DNA of 64,000 nucleotides from Apilactobacillus zhangqiuensis. GTDB lineage: Bacteria; Bacillota; Bacilli; Lactobacillales; Lactobacillaceae. The stretch covers positions 124,001-188,000 of the forward strand of contig NZ_BPLK01000002.1 of NCBI RefSeq assembly GCF_019656215.1, written 5' to 3'. The notes under the pieces were generated by a model. It did no database searches, was not told where the DNA came from, and saw nothing but the letters and a program-made list of their open reading frames with translations. Made by a program: the position numbers and the translations under genes. Positions 55,283 through 63,995 of the stretch are shown here, piece by piece (position 1 is the first letter of the stretch; every line of letters starts with the position of its first letter).

Positions 55283-56116
55283 CTAGAATCCTTTGTATAA
55301 CATGCTACATGCGATGTAGAACATGATAGGGACGAAGATAATACGAATCCATCTAGCAGGAAGAACTTGCATGACGCGCGAACCGATTGTAGCACCGACT
55401 AGGATTCCTAGAGCTAATGGCACGGCCACTTGTGGCAAGATTGAACCATTGAAGAAGTAGACAGTTGCTGAAGCAGCTGCGGTAACTCCCATCATTAGGT
55501 TACTAGTAGCACTTGATGGCTTTAATGGCATCTTCATGAAGGTATCCATTGCGATAACTTTGAAGGCACCTGAACCAATTCCAAGTAAACCGGAAGCAAG
55601 ACCGGCACCAAACATTACTGATAGACCACCGGGGATGTTTTCCACCTTGTAGTCGATTTGCTTCTTTTCAGATTTATCGTAGTAACTTGAGTTAAGACGA
55701 AGTTTTTCAGCTAATGGATCATCTTTGGTGCTTAGATTGGACTTGTTTTTGTTCAATAGTTTCTTGACCATGTTAAATGCGGAGAATAGTAGTAATAGTC
55801 CAAATAGTATGTAAAGGTATTTAGGCTCTAGAATTCCTGTAAGTAAGGCCCCAGATAATGCACCAATGGTAGTGGCAATTTCTAAAAACATTGCGACACG
55901 TAAGTTTAAGACTTCATCTTTTAGATAAGCGATAGTTGATCCAGAACTAGTGGCGATAACCACGACGATACTGGCCCCGATAGCGTATTTAATATCTAAA
56001 TGGAAGAAGAGGGTTAGAACAGGGGTGACGATGATCCCACCACCTAGTCCAAGAACAGCGCCACCGATACCCGCAAGGACACCGATGACAATCATTAGAA
56101 TGACTGTTTCAATCAT
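55283..56116 (-). CDS. TauE/SafE-family permease
   Basis: A 277-residue permease with about eight helices; GGAVLGLGGGIIVTPVL and SGLLGIGSGAFKV are the two repeat signatures, MGVTAAASATVYF near the end. Family members export sulfite or organosulfur anions; substrate unknown here. First gene of a two-gene operon with DUF1634. ATG 56116 follows AGGAGG. Confidence 0.87.
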   Translation of the reverse strand: MIETVILMIVIGVLAGIGGAVLGLGGGIIVTPVLTLFFHLDIKYAIGASIVVVIATSSGSTIAYLKDEVLNLRVAMFLEIATTIGALSGALLTGILEPKYLYILFGLLLLFSAFNMVKKLLNKNKSNLSTKDDPLAEKLRLNSSYYDKSEKKQIDYKVENIPGGLSVMFGAGLASGLLGIGSGAFKVIAMDTFMKMPLKPSSATSNLMMGVTAAASATVYFFNGSILPQVAVPLALGILVGATIGSRVMQVLPARWIRIIFVPIMFYIACSMLYKGF

Positions 56117-56270
56117 TTGTTGCTCCTCCTAAAATTATAAATTACTTAATATTATAACAATTATTAGTTTCATTGCACCAATCCTGGTTTTAAAATTAGA
56201 AAATCCACTTAAGAATGCCGTTAGCTGTGGTATAATGGCATTAAAAAGTGATTAGGAGGATCGATGCACT

Positions 56271-56939
56271 ATGATCATCGATAAGGATTATACCCGCGGT
56301 GTTAAGCTCTTTGGTGGGTTAGTTTTATCATTATTTGTTACTGCTTCGGTAATGATTGATTCAGGTTATCTTAGATTTCTTGACTCAATTTTTATCGGTC
56401 AAATCCAAAAAACTACTGGCGGATTTAAAGATACAGTCATGCACATGGCTACTACTTTAGCTAGTCCAAAGATGGATATTATCTGGATTTTCGTTCTGGC
56501 ATTCTTTATGTGGGGATTTAAGTATAAGATACAAGCACTATGGGGAATCTTTACTTTAGCCGGTGCTGATGTGATTGGCTTCATTGTTAAGAACATTGTT
56601 AGACGTGATCGTCCAATCTTTCACAGCGCCTCAGATACCGGATTCAGTTTCCCAAGTGGACACGTTTTAGGTATTTTCATCGTGATTGCGGTAGTATGGA
56701 TTGTCATTCTTCCACAAATCCAAAGTAACTTAATCAGAAGATTACTATATGTATTAACATTTCTCTTTGTACTATTAGTAATGGTATCTAGAATCTACCT
56801 AAACGCACACTACCCAACCGACACTGTTGGTGCCGTAGTTATCGGTTACACATGGTTACAAATTTCTGAAATGTTATATGTAAAATATGCACCAAGATTA
56901 AAACAAAACTGGCGTCCAGTTTTACATTCATACCTATAA
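56271..56939 (+). CDS. PAP2-family membrane phosphatase
   Basis: A 222-residue membrane phosphatase with six helices. Motifs: KNIVRRDRP, FPSGHVLG and SRIYLNAHYPTD, all three PAP2 signatures with catalytic His. Likely acts on undecaprenyl pyrophosphate or lipid phosphates. An AGGAGG is about ten to fifteen bases upstream of ATG 56271. Single gene. Confidence 0.88.
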   Translation: MIIDKDYTRGVKLFGGLVLSLFVTASVMIDSGYLRFLDSIFIGQIQKTTGGFKDTVMHMATTLASPKMDIIWIFVLAFFMWGFKYKIQALWGIFTLAGADVIGFIVKNIVRRDRPIFHSASDTGFSFPSGHVLGIFIVIAVVWIVILPQIQSNLIRRLLYVLTFLFVLLVMVSRIYLNAHYPTDTVGAVVIGYTWLQISEMLYVKYAPRLKQNWRPVLHSYL

Positions 56940-56940
56940 T

Positions 56941-56973
56941 AAAAAAGAACTGATGAAATTCATCAGTTCTTTT
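56941..56973. terminator. bidirectional intrinsic terminator
   Basis: AAGAACTGATGAA and TTCATCAGTTCTT arms with flanking A and T runs. Confidence 0.88.
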
Positions 56974-57781
56974 ATTTTGCCCAAAGTTCGTCTAACCAGG
57001 TGATAGCTAGGTCAAACCACTTGGCAACGCGAGCATTATTGGAATCATCATTCCAAGATGTAATGTTATTAGCAAGGCCCATTCCATGAGGACCATGGTG
57101 GAAGATGTGTAGTTCATTATCCACATTGTATTCGTTTAGATTGATGGAATACTTAAGGGCATTTTCCACAGGTACAAATGGATCGTCTGCGGTATGCCAG
57201 ATAAAGGTTGGCATGTTCTTAGCGGAGACGTGTTCGTCGGCCTTGATTTGTTGTTCATCTGATACCCAGTTTAGGATGCTTTCCTTATCTTTTGGGAAAC
57301 CACACGTTAAGTTAGTCACAGGGTAGCTTAGGATAACCGCGTTTGGTTTTAAAATATCCTCGTTATCCACACCTGCTAATTTTTGCATCCAATCGGTATG
57401 GTAAAAGTCGTTGTAGAGACTACAGATATGACCACCGATGGAGAAACCGGCAATCACGATGCGGTTTTCATCAATATTAAATTCGTTGGCATGTTCTCTA
57501 ATGTATTTGATGCTGTTGGATAACTCCTGGAGTGGATTAGGCATTAGTGGTATTGCTTCTTGTTCAAATGTGTATCTTAGATAAAAACTTTGGTAACCGT
57601 TGGCACTGAAGTTTAACGCGAAGCTTTCGGCCTGGTGGAGTGAAATGTGGGTGTATGATCCACCAGGAACAACAATTACAGCAGGATATTTGTATTGATT
57701 AGTTTGCACATCTGCTGATTTAAGATATCCTTGAAGAAAAGCGTTTGAGTTTTGACGAATCGATTCTCTGATGATTCTCAT
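56972..57781 (-). CDS. alpha/beta hydrolase (esterase, BD-FAE-like)
   Basis: A 269-residue soluble hydrolase: VVPGGSYTHIS oxyanion region, GFSIGGH with the nucleophilic Ser, WHTADDPFVPVE with Asp and a C-terminal HGPHGMG with His. It resembles bacterial acetyl-esterases for small aryl or sugar esters. ATG 57781 follows GAGAGGTG. Single gene. Confidence 0.84.
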   Translation of the reverse strand: MRIIRESIRQNSNAFLQGYLKSADVQTNQYKYPAVIVVPGGSYTHISLHQAESFALNFSANGYQSFYLRYTFEQEAIPLMPNPLQELSNSIKYIREHANEFNIDENRIVIAGFSIGGHICSLYNDFYHTDWMQKLAGVDNEDILKPNAVILSYPVTNLTCGFPKDKESILNWVSDEQQIKADEHVSAKNMPTFIWHTADDPFVPVENALKYSINLNEYNVDNELHIFHHGPHGMGLANNITSWNDDSNNARVAKWFDLAITWLDELWAK

Positions 57782-57835
57782 GTAAGCACCTCTCAATTTG
57801 TTTTACATATATTTTAACGCAAGGAGATAATGATT

Positions 57836-58333
57836 GTGGATAAAAAGAAAAATTCACCCGAAAAAGAAGTGGCGGTCACTGAGTTACGCACAGATGACTT
57901 TGCTGACTATTATGAAATGATGCGCGATGAACAACTAGCTAAAAAGACCGGTTTTGAGCCAGTTAACGACGAAAAGAAGGCACACATGTTGTTTGAATCC
58001 GAAAATGATACCAATAAAACCTATGCAATTCGACTTATCAACGGTGGAAAACTAATCGGGATTATTAATATTTTTCCTGAAATTGGGGATAACTTCGAAC
58101 CAGATTACGAAAATATCGAATTAGGATACTTTATTAACACTAGTTATCAAAAGCGTGGGTACATGACATATGCATTAGGGCATGTCTTAGATGACCTAAA
58201 GAATCCTGTAAAGGTAGTTGAAGCAACGGTCGAAGCCCGTAATTTGCCTTCACAAAAAGTTTTACACAGTTTAGGTTTTGCACAGGTGGATGAATACGAT
58301 GACAACCTGGTTTTCGGAATGAAAATAAAATAG
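57836..58333 (+). CDS. GNAT-family N-acetyltransferase
   Basis: A 165-residue acetyltransferase of the RimJ/RimL-like type: RTDDFADYYEMM start, FINTSYQKRGYMTYAL acetyl-CoA loop, RNLPSQKVLHSLGF near the end. Substrate unknown. GTG 57836 is preferred, seven bases after AAGGAGAT; ATG 57830 is too close to that site. Confidence 0.83.
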   Translation: MDKKKNSPEKEVAVTELRTDDFADYYEMMRDEQLAKKTGFEPVNDEKKAHMLFESENDTNKTYAIRLINGGKLIGIINIFPEIGDNFEPDYENIELGYFINTSYQKRGYMTYALGHVLDDLKNPVKVVEATVEARNLPSQKVLHSLGFAQVDEYDDNLVFGMKIK

Positions 58334-58335
58334 TA

Positions 58336-58364
58336 TTGTAATCAAGTCCACATTAATATATAAT
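58336..58364 (+). promoter_or_regulatory. sigma-A promoter of the lysine riboswitch
   Basis: TTGTAA and TATAAT hexamers with 17 bases between, about ten bases before the riboswitch. Confidence 0.75.
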
Positions 58365-58375
58365 ATTCTAGAAAT

Positions 58376-58552
58376 CTAAGAAGAGGCGCAGCTGACATTA
58401 GTAGCCATCATGAGTCGATAAAGCGACTATGATTGAGGGTGAAAGGGGATGCCTGCCGAAACGACCGGTTCCTTTATGAGTCGAGTCCGTTGGGTTCTAG
58501 CTTAACAGGCTAGAGACTGTCGTGGTTAATTCCACGGAGTGCTTTGTGATCA
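58376..58552 (+). promoter_or_regulatory. lysine riboswitch (L box)
   Basis: The lysine-aptamer core is clear: AGAGGCGCAGCTG, AGTAGCC, GGGTGAAAGGGGATGCC, GCCGAA, GTTGGGTTCTAG, GACTGTCGTGG and CCACGGAGTGCTTT. It is followed by a terminator and the lysine permease gene. Confidence 0.95.
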
Positions 58553-58574
58553 ATAATTAAAAGAAATTATTATG

Positions 58575-58606
58575 GTCTCTTCTTGTTTACAGGAAGAGAC
58601 TTTTTT
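58575..58606 (+). terminator. lysine riboswitch terminator
   Basis: GTCTCTTC and GGAAGAGAC arms followed by T6. Confidence 0.88.
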
Positions 58607-58655
58607 AGTTATTATCGGCACCTCTTAGAAATTTTTATAGAGGGTGAAATACATC

Positions 58656-60104
58656 ATGAGTGAAAACTCAAATAATCACGTAAAGAGAGGTCTAAAGACT
58701 AGACACGTTTCTATGATTGCCTTAGGTGGTTCAATCGGTACCGGTCTATTCGTAGCCTCTGGTTCAGTTATTAGTCAAGCTGGACCTGGTGGAGCATTAG
58801 TTGCTTACTTATTAATGGGACTAATGGTTTACTTTTTAATGACCAGTTTAGGTGAAATGGCAACCAACACACCTATCTCTGGCTCATTCGCAGCTTACGC
58901 AGGTAAGTATGTCGACCCAGCTCTCGGTTTTGCCATGGGTTGGAACTACTGGTTCAACTGGGCCATTACTGTTGCCGTTGATATCTCAACAGCAGCTCTA
59001 GTAATGAAGTTCTGGTTACCACACATGCCAGGTTGGATTTTCAGTGCAATCACATTGCTATTAATCCTTTGTGTGAACGCATTATCAGTTAAGTCATTCG
59101 GTGAAACAGAATTCTGGATGTCATTGATTAAGGTTATTACTATCTTTATCTTCTTAGCTGTTGGTGTTTTAACTATTTTTGGTATCATGGGTGGCCACTA
59201 CATTGGTCTATCTAACTTCACTTACAAGCAAGCACCATTCGTTGGTGGTCTTCCAATGATCTTAGCGGTATTCGTTGTCGCTGGTTTCTCATTCCAAGGA
59301 ACTGAATTGGTTGGTATTACTGCTGGTGAATCAGATAACCCAAGAGAAGCCGTTCCACGTGCTATCAAGGATGTTTTCTGGAGAATTATCTTATTCTACA
59401 TCCTAGCAATCTTTATAATTGGTGCAATTATTCCTTACACTAGTCCTGATTTATTAGGTTCAAGTGCTACCGATGTTGCAATCAGTCCATTTACAATCGT
59501 ATTCAAACGTGCTGGTTTAGCAGCCGCTGCTTCCGTTATGAACGCTGTTATCTTAACTTCAGTTATCTCATCAGCTAACTCAGGAATGTATGCTTCAACT
59601 AGAATGCTTTACTCAATGGCTCACCAAGGATTCGCTCCTAAGTCAATGGGTAAGACTAACCGTCGTGGTATTCCAGTTGGTGCTTTAGCGGTAACTACTG
59701 TGATTGCCTTACTTACCTTCATCACAAGTATCGAAGGCCCACAAATTTACCTATGGTTAGTTGCTGCTTCCGGTCTTACTGGTTTCATCGCATGGGTCGG
59801 AATTGCACTATCACATTACCGTTTCAGAAGAGCCTTCATCAAGCAAGGCCACTCACTAGACGAATTGAAGTACCATGCTACTTGGTTCCCAATGGGACCA
59901 ATCATTACTTTAATTCTATGTATCCTAGTTATCTGTGGTCAAAACGTAAACTCATTTGCTAACTGGGATTGGGAACAAATCGGAATTACTTACATCTCAG
60001 TACCACTTGTATTAATCCTATATATCGGTTACAAGATTAGACACAAGACGCATATAGTTCCTCTAGACGAGGTTGATGTATCTCCATCTGATTTAAAAGA
60101 CTAA
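58656..60104 (+). CDS. lysP: lysine-specific permease
   Basis: A 482-residue APC permease with about twelve helices: GLKTRHVSMIALGGSIGTGLF start, MGWNYWFNWAITVAVDIS, FSFQGTELVGITAGESDNP, all as in LysP. The upstream lysine riboswitch supports lysine as substrate. ATG 58656 follows AGGGTG; upstream ATG 58644 lies before it. Confidence 0.92.
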   Translation: MSENSNNHVKRGLKTRHVSMIALGGSIGTGLFVASGSVISQAGPGGALVAYLLMGLMVYFLMTSLGEMATNTPISGSFAAYAGKYVDPALGFAMGWNYWFNWAITVAVDISTAALVMKFWLPHMPGWIFSAITLLLILCVNALSVKSFGETEFWMSLIKVITIFIFLAVGVLTIFGIMGGHYIGLSNFTYKQAPFVGGLPMILAVFVVAGFSFQGTELVGITAGESDNPREAVPRAIKDVFWRIILFYILAIFIIGAIIPYTSPDLLGSSATDVAISPFTIVFKRAGLAAAASVMNAVILTSVISSANSGMYASTRMLYSMAHQGFAPKSMGKTNRRGIPVGALAVTTVIALLTFITSIEGPQIYLWLVAASGLTGFIAWVGIALSHYRFRRAFIKQGHSLDELKYHATWFPMGPIITLILCILVICGQNVNSFANWDWEQIGITYISVPLVLILYIGYKIRHKTHIVPLDEVDVSPSDLKD

Positions 60105-60121
60105 GAAAAATAATATAATGA

Positions 60122-60149
60122 AGATGCCTTTTTAACGGTATCTTTTTAT
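60122..60149 (+). terminator. intrinsic terminator after lysP
   Basis: AGATGCC and GGTATCT arms (one wobble) with T run. Confidence 0.65.
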
Positions 60150-60229
60150 TTGCCATTAATTTCTTCATATTCAAAACGAGTCGAATGTATTAGAATAGTA
60201 TATTAGAAAAACAAATTAAGGAGATTATT

Positions 60230-60871
60230 ATGATAGTACTTGCTGGAACCATTGGAGCCGGGAAAACCTCTTTAACTAAGATCCTATCTGCTCATCTTGA
60301 TTCAACTGGGTATTACGAATCAGTGGACGACAACGAAATCCTTCCATTGTTTTACAAGGATCCTAAGAAGTATGCATTCTTATTGCAAATTTACTTTTTA
60401 AATACCCGCCTAAACAACATTGAAAAGGCCCACAATGAAAAGTTAAGTGTGATGGACCGCTCTATCTATGAAGATTCATTACTATTTAGATTAAATGCTG
60501 ATATGAAACGTGCGACTTCAACTGAAGCTGATATATACGACTCATTACTGGAAAATATGATGGAAGAAATTCCTGGTTCCTTGAACCAAAAGAATCCAGA
60601 TTTATTAATCCATATCAATATTTCATTCGATACCATGTTAAAACGAATCAAAAAACGTGGTAGAAGTTATGAACAAGTGGATAAAGATCCAGAACTATAC
60701 AACTATTACCAAGACTTAAACAGTCGATACAACGACTGGTATGACAACTATGATTTATCTCCCAAAATGCAAATTGATGGTGATAAGTTTGACTTTATCG
60801 AAAACGATGAAGACTTAGCAGCAGTTCTAAAACAAATTGACGAAAAAATTGCTGAATTGAACTTAAAATAG
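60230..60871 (+). CDS. deoxynucleoside kinase
   Basis: A 213-residue kinase of the dAK/dGK type used in nucleoside salvage: AGTIGAGKTS at residues 5-14, DRSIYEDSLLF (catalytic Asp-Arg-Ser), and RIKKRGRSYE lid. Lactobacilli usually have two adjacent copies; only one is present here. ATG 60230 follows AAGGAG. Confidence 0.86.
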   Translation: MIVLAGTIGAGKTSLTKILSAHLDSTGYYESVDDNEILPLFYKDPKKYAFLLQIYFLNTRLNNIEKAHNEKLSVMDRSIYEDSLLFRLNADMKRATSTEADIYDSLLENMMEEIPGSLNQKNPDLLIHINISFDTMLKRIKKRGRSYEQVDKDPELYNYYQDLNSRYNDWYDNYDLSPKMQIDGDKFDFIENDEDLAAVLKQIDEKIAELNLK

Positions 60872-60934
60872 TTGCCAATCACATTTTTTTATAATATTAT
60901 TGAGTCAACAAATAAACGCAAGGTATGTTTTTAA

Positions 60935-61123
60935 GTAGACAACAAAGAGATGCAATGGTTGGTGTGAATTGCAAGTCGAAATTCCGGCATACGCAAAAGC
61001 GGGTAGGTAATGCTACACGGCAGGTGACCGTTATCTCCAAACGAGTGTTTAGCATATGCTAAGAACTTGGGTGGTACCGCGAAAAGAAGACCTTCGTCCC
61101 AATGGATGGAGGTCTTCTTTTTT
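60935..61123 (+). promoter_or_regulatory. T-box leader of serS
   Basis: The T-box core GGGTGGTACCGCG is at about 61069-61081, preceded by AAGAACTTG and a stem-I region starting near AGTAGAC. The terminator (AGAAGACCT and AGGTCTTCT) ends just before the serS ribosome site. TCC at 60983-60985 is a candidate serine specifier codon. It senses uncharged tRNA-Ser. Confidence 0.9.
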
Positions 61124-61148
61124 ATTTGCAAAATTGGAGGTATTTACT

Positions 61149-62432
61149 ATGTTAGATATGAAAATGATTCGTCAAAATGCTGACTGGGTGAAGGAAAAGC
61201 TAGCTACTAGAAATATCAAAGCTGAAACAATCGATGAACTACTAGGTTACGATGAAAAGCGTCGTGAACTAATCGTAAAAAGTGAAGGATTAAAAGCTAA
61301 GAAGAACGATGTATCAAAGAAAATTGCTGAAGCAAAGCGTAATAAAGAAGACGCTTCTGACGCAATCGCTGAAATGCAACAAGTAGGTAAGGAAGTTAAG
61401 GAATTAGATGAACAACTTGAAAAGGTTGAACAAGATCAACAAGACCTAGCTGCTCACTTACCAAATATTCCAGCAGATGACGTTCCAGTTAGTTTGACTG
61501 AAGAAGGTGCCGTTGAACTAAGAAAATACGGTGAACCTCGTAAGTTTGACTTCGAACCAAAACATCACTGGGACCTAGGTGAAAAACTAGGTATCTTAGA
61601 CTTTGAAGCAAGTGCTAAGGTTGCCGGTAGTCGTTTTGTCTACTACATGGGTGCAGGTGCACAACTAGAACGTGCCATCTACAACTTCTACTTAGACCAA
61701 AATGCTAAGGCCGGTTATAAAGAAGTATTACCACCATACATGGTAAACTCAGCATCAATGTTTGGTACTGGTCAATTCCCTAAGTTTAAGGAAACAAAGG
61801 CCGGTTTCGAAATCGCTGACAGTGATTTAACAATGATTCCTACTGCCGAAGTACCATTGGTAAACTACTACAGAGATGAAGTAATGGATGCAGACAAACT
61901 ACCAGTTAAGTTTACTGCATTATCACCAGCATTTAGATCAGAAGCAGGTAGTGCCGGAAGAGATACTAGAGGTCTAATTCGTCTACACCAATTCAATAAG
62001 GTAGAAATGGTTCAATTCACTAAGCCTGAACAATCATGGGATGCACTAGAAAGCATCACTGCTCATGCCGAAGACCTATTGAAGATGTTAGGTATCCCTT
62101 ACCACGTGATTACATTAACTACTAGTGACATGAGTTTCACTGCTGCAATGACTCATGACATCGAAGTATGGATGCCAGCCCAAGGTCGTTACCGTGAAAT
62201 CTCAAGTTGTTCAAACACAACTGATTTCCAAGCACGTCGTGCGCACATCCAATATAGAGATGAAAACGGTAAGCTACAATACGTTCATACTCTAAACGGT
62301 TCTGGTTTAGCTGTTGGTAGAACTGTTGCTGCTATCTTAGAAAACTTCCAAAATGAAGATGGGTCAATCAACATTCCAGAAGTACTACAACCATACATGG
62401 GTGGTAAGACTAAGATCGAGAAAGAAGACTAA
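61149..62432 (+). CDS. serS: seryl-tRNA synthetase
   Basis: Charges tRNA-Ser. 427 residues: N-terminal coiled coil (residues 30-105), then class-II motifs: [26 protein letters not shown] (motif 2, shown in parts) and [13 protein letters not shown] (motif 3). ATG 61149 follows GGAGG; a longer in-frame stretch upstream overlaps the T-box terminator and is not coding. Confidence 0.96.
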   Translation: MLDMKMIRQNADWVKEKLATRNIKAETIDELLGYDEKRRELIVKSEGLKAKKNDVSKKIAEAKRNKEDASDAIAEMQQVGKEVKELDEQLEKVEQDQQDLAAHLPNIPADDVPVSLTEEGAVELRKYGEPRKFDFEPKHHWDLGEKLGILDFEASAKVAGSRFVYYMGAGAQLERAIYNFYLDQNAKAGYKEVLPPYMVNSASMFGTGQFPKFKETKAGFEIADSDLTMIPTAEVPLVNYYRDEVMDADKLPVKFTALSPAFRSEAGSAGRDTRGLIRLHQFNKVEMVQFTKPEQSWDALESITAHAEDLLKMLGIPYHVITLTTSDMSFTAAMTHDIEVWMPAQGRYREISSCSNTTDFQARRAHIQYRDENGKLQYVHTLNGSGLAVGRTVAAILENFQNEDGSINIPEVLQPYMGGKTKIEKED

Positions 62433-62448
62433 TTGAATAGTTATAAGT

Positions 62449-62480
62449 AAAGCGATAATCGAAAGATTGTCGCTTTTTTA
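62449..62480 (+). terminator. intrinsic terminator after serS
   Basis: AAGCGATAATC and GATTGTCGCTT arms with T run. Confidence 0.87.
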
Positions 62481-62498
62481 TTTTTTTAAAAAAAGGGG

Positions 62499-62527
62499 TA
62501 GACAGATAGCAAAAATTTAGATATAAT
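62499..62527 (+). promoter_or_regulatory. upstream promoter of the tRNA cluster
   Basis: TAGACA and TATAAT with 17 bases between; about 140 bases before the first tRNA. Confidence 0.65.
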
Positions 62528-62594
62528 ATTTTTTGTTGAGTTAAAGAGAACGGCTCAGAAGCAAGTCATATCAACAATTAAGTAAAATTTCTTG

Positions 62595-62623
62595 TTGACA
62601 TCACTTGAAAGAAATGATACTAT
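62595..62623 (+). promoter_or_regulatory. proximal promoter of the tRNA cluster
   Basis: TTGACA and TACTAT with exactly 17 bases between, about 40 bases before tRNA-Val. Confidence 0.75.
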
Positions 62624-62664
62624 TAAATAGTTGTCTTGTTAAGAGATAACTTGAAAGACCTCAT

Positions 62665-62737
62665 GGAGGATTAGCTCAGTTGGGAGAGCATCTGCCTTAC
62701 AAGCAGGAGGTCACAGGTTCGAGCCCTGTATCCTCCA
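62665..62737 (+). tRNA. tRNA-Val (TAC)
   Basis: Acceptor GGAGGAT pairs with ATCCTCC; anticodon loop CTTACAA reads TAC; T loop GGTTCGAGCC. First of eight tRNA genes. CCA is not encoded. Confidence 0.95.
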
Positions 62738-62740
62738 TAT

Positions 62741-62813
62741 GAGCCGTTAGCTCAGCCGGTAGAGCATCTGACTTTTAATCAGAGGGTCGGCAGTTCGAAC
62801 CTGCCACGGCTCA
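62741..62813 (+). tRNA. tRNA-Lys (TTT)
   Basis: Acceptor GAGCCGT pairs with ACGGCTC; anticodon loop CTTTTAA reads TTT. Starts four bases after tRNA-Val. Confidence 0.95.
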
Positions 62814-62848
62814 TTGGCTCTATGCCATATACATTTTAATACAATCAT

Positions 62849-62932
62849 GCGGGCGTGGCGGAACTGGCAGACGCGCTAGATTTAGGTTCTAGTTTCCTTA
62901 TGGAAGTGGGGGTTCGAATCCCTTCGCCCGCA
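62849..62932 (+). tRNA. tRNA-Leu (TAG)
   Basis: Class II tRNA with long variable arm; acceptor GCGGGCG pairs with CGCCCGC; anticodon TAG within GATTTAGGTTC. Confidence 0.94.
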
Positions 62933-62953
62933 TTTGCAATTTGCATAATTGCT

Positions 62954-63027
62954 GCCGACTTAGCTCAGTTGGCTAGAGCGCTTCACTAGTAATGAAGAGG
63001 TCGGGTGTTCGAATCATCTAGTCGGCA
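62954..63027 (+). tRNA. tRNA-Thr (AGT)
   Basis: Acceptor GCCGACT pairs with AGTCGGC; anticodon stem CTTCA/TGAAG; loop CTAGTAA gives anticodon AGT, an A34 species unusual in bacteria. Confidence 0.92.
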
Positions 63028-63031
63028 TTAT

Positions 63032-63103
63032 GCGGAAGTAGTTCAGTGGTAGAACATCACCTTGCCATGGTGGGGGTCGCGGGTTCGAATCCCGTCTTCC
63101 GCT
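63032..63103 (+). tRNA. tRNA-Gly (GCC)
   Basis: Acceptor GCGGAAG pairs with CTTCCGC; anticodon loop TTGCCAT reads GCC. Confidence 0.95.
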
Positions 63104-63116
63104 TTTGCATAGTTCT

Positions 63117-63202
63117 GCCGGGGTGGCGGAATTGGCAGACGCACAGGACTTAAAATCCTGCGGTTAGTGATAACCGTACCGGTTCGATCCCGGTCCTCGG
63201 CA
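63117..63202 (+). tRNA. tRNA-Leu (TAA)
   Basis: Class II tRNA; acceptor GCCGGGG pairs with CCTCGGC; loop CTTAAAA reads TAA; variable arm GGTTAGTGATAACC. Confidence 0.94.
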
Positions 63203-63225
63203 TTTCAATAATTTAATACTATTAT

Positions 63226-63299
63226 GCACCCATAGCGCAACTGGATAGAGTGTCTGACTACGAATCAGAAGGTTGTAGGTTCGACTCCTACTGGGTGCA
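63226..63299 (+). tRNA. tRNA-Arg (ACG)
   Basis: Acceptor GCACCCA pairs with TGGGTGC; loop CTACGAA reads ACG, the usual bacterial inosine-modified species. Confidence 0.95.
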
Positions 63300-63311
63300 T
63301 TTTTTTATTTT

Positions 63312-63385
63312 CGGGAAGTAGCTCAGCTTGGTAGAGCACCTGGTTTGGGACCAGGGGGTCGCAGGTTCGAATCCTGTCTTCCCGA
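63312..63385 (+). tRNA. tRNA-Pro (TGG)
   Basis: Acceptor CGGGAAG pairs with CTTCCCG; loop TTTGGGA reads TGG. Confidence 0.95.
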
Positions 63386-63396
63386 TAATATAACCA

Positions 63397-63432
63397 AAAG
63401 AGAAAACATTAATTTGTTTTCTCTTTTTTTTG
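63397..63432 (+). terminator. tRNA cluster terminator
   Basis: AAGAGAAAAC and GTTTTCTCTT arms with T8. Confidence 0.88.
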
Positions 63433-63449
63433 TTTTTCGTTAAAAATCT

Positions 63450-63477
63450 TTGCATTTTAAATATAAGTCCGTATAAT
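63450..63477 (+). promoter_or_regulatory. sigma-A promoter of ctsR
   Basis: TTGCAT and TATAAT with 16 bases between, just upstream of a CtsR box. Confidence 0.75.
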
Positions 63478-63480
63478 TAT

Positions 63481-63497
63481 AGTCAGAATTAGTCAAA
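63481..63497 (+). promoter_or_regulatory. CtsR operator
   Basis: Direct heptads AGTCAGA and AGTCAAA separated by three bases, next to the consensus GGTCAAA-n3-GGTCAAA. It overlaps the start-site region of ctsR, consistent with autoregulation. Confidence 0.82.
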
Positions 63498-63512
63498 GAA
63501 CGAGGTGGTATT

Positions 63513-63980
63513 ATGCAGGGTAAGAATATTTCAGATATTATTGAGAAGTATTTAAAAGAAATGATTGCTGAAGACGAGAGAGTCGAAATAAGTAGATCTG
63601 ATATTGCTAGCCATTTCGATGTTGTTCCATCGCAAATTAACTACGTTATTAAGACTAGGTTTACCATTCAGAATGGATACGTAGTCGAAAGTAAACGTGG
63701 TGGCGGTGGTTACATCCGCATTGAAAAGGTGAAGCTGCTTGATAATATAGATATTTTAGATACACTGATTAATGCCATTGGCGACGGTTTAACCCAACGT
63801 GAAGGTAAGGCAATTATCAACACATTGGTGTTAAATGATCTAATTACTGACAATGAAGCCGATTTAGTGTTAGCATCTATTAACAAGCAGACGCTAGCCG
63901 TTGGCAACAAACTACTTGAAAATGAGATTAGAGCGAATATAATGATTGCAATACTTGATCATTTAAGATACAAAAGCTAG
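63513..63980 (+). CDS. ctsR: class III heat-shock repressor CtsR
   Basis: A 155-residue repressor of clp genes: N-terminal winged helix (SDIIEKYLKEMI, SRSDIASHFDVVPSQINYVI) and the Gly-rich arginine loop SKRGGGGYIRI at about 65-75 that reads the operator, then a C-terminal four-helix domain. ATG 63513 follows GAGGTGG. A CtsR box sits at its promoter. Followed by the clpC start. Confidence 0.95.
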   Translation: MQGKNISDIIEKYLKEMIAEDERVEISRSDIASHFDVVPSQINYVIKTRFTIQNGYVVESKRGGGGYIRIEKVKLLDNIDILDTLINAIGDGLTQREGKAIINTLVLNDLITDNEADLVLASINKQTLAVGNKLLENEIRANIMIAILDHLRYKS

Positions 63981-63995
63981 AAAGTGAGGCACGAT

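Noticed and set aside
61056-61148. Longer serS starting inside the T-box
   Set aside because: The extra 31 codons overlap the T-box core and terminator; GGAGG precedes ATG 61149.
62433-63512. 5S or 16S rRNA near the tRNA cluster
   Set aside because: The spacers are only 3-40 bases and the flanks hold promoters and a terminator; no rRNA sequence is present.
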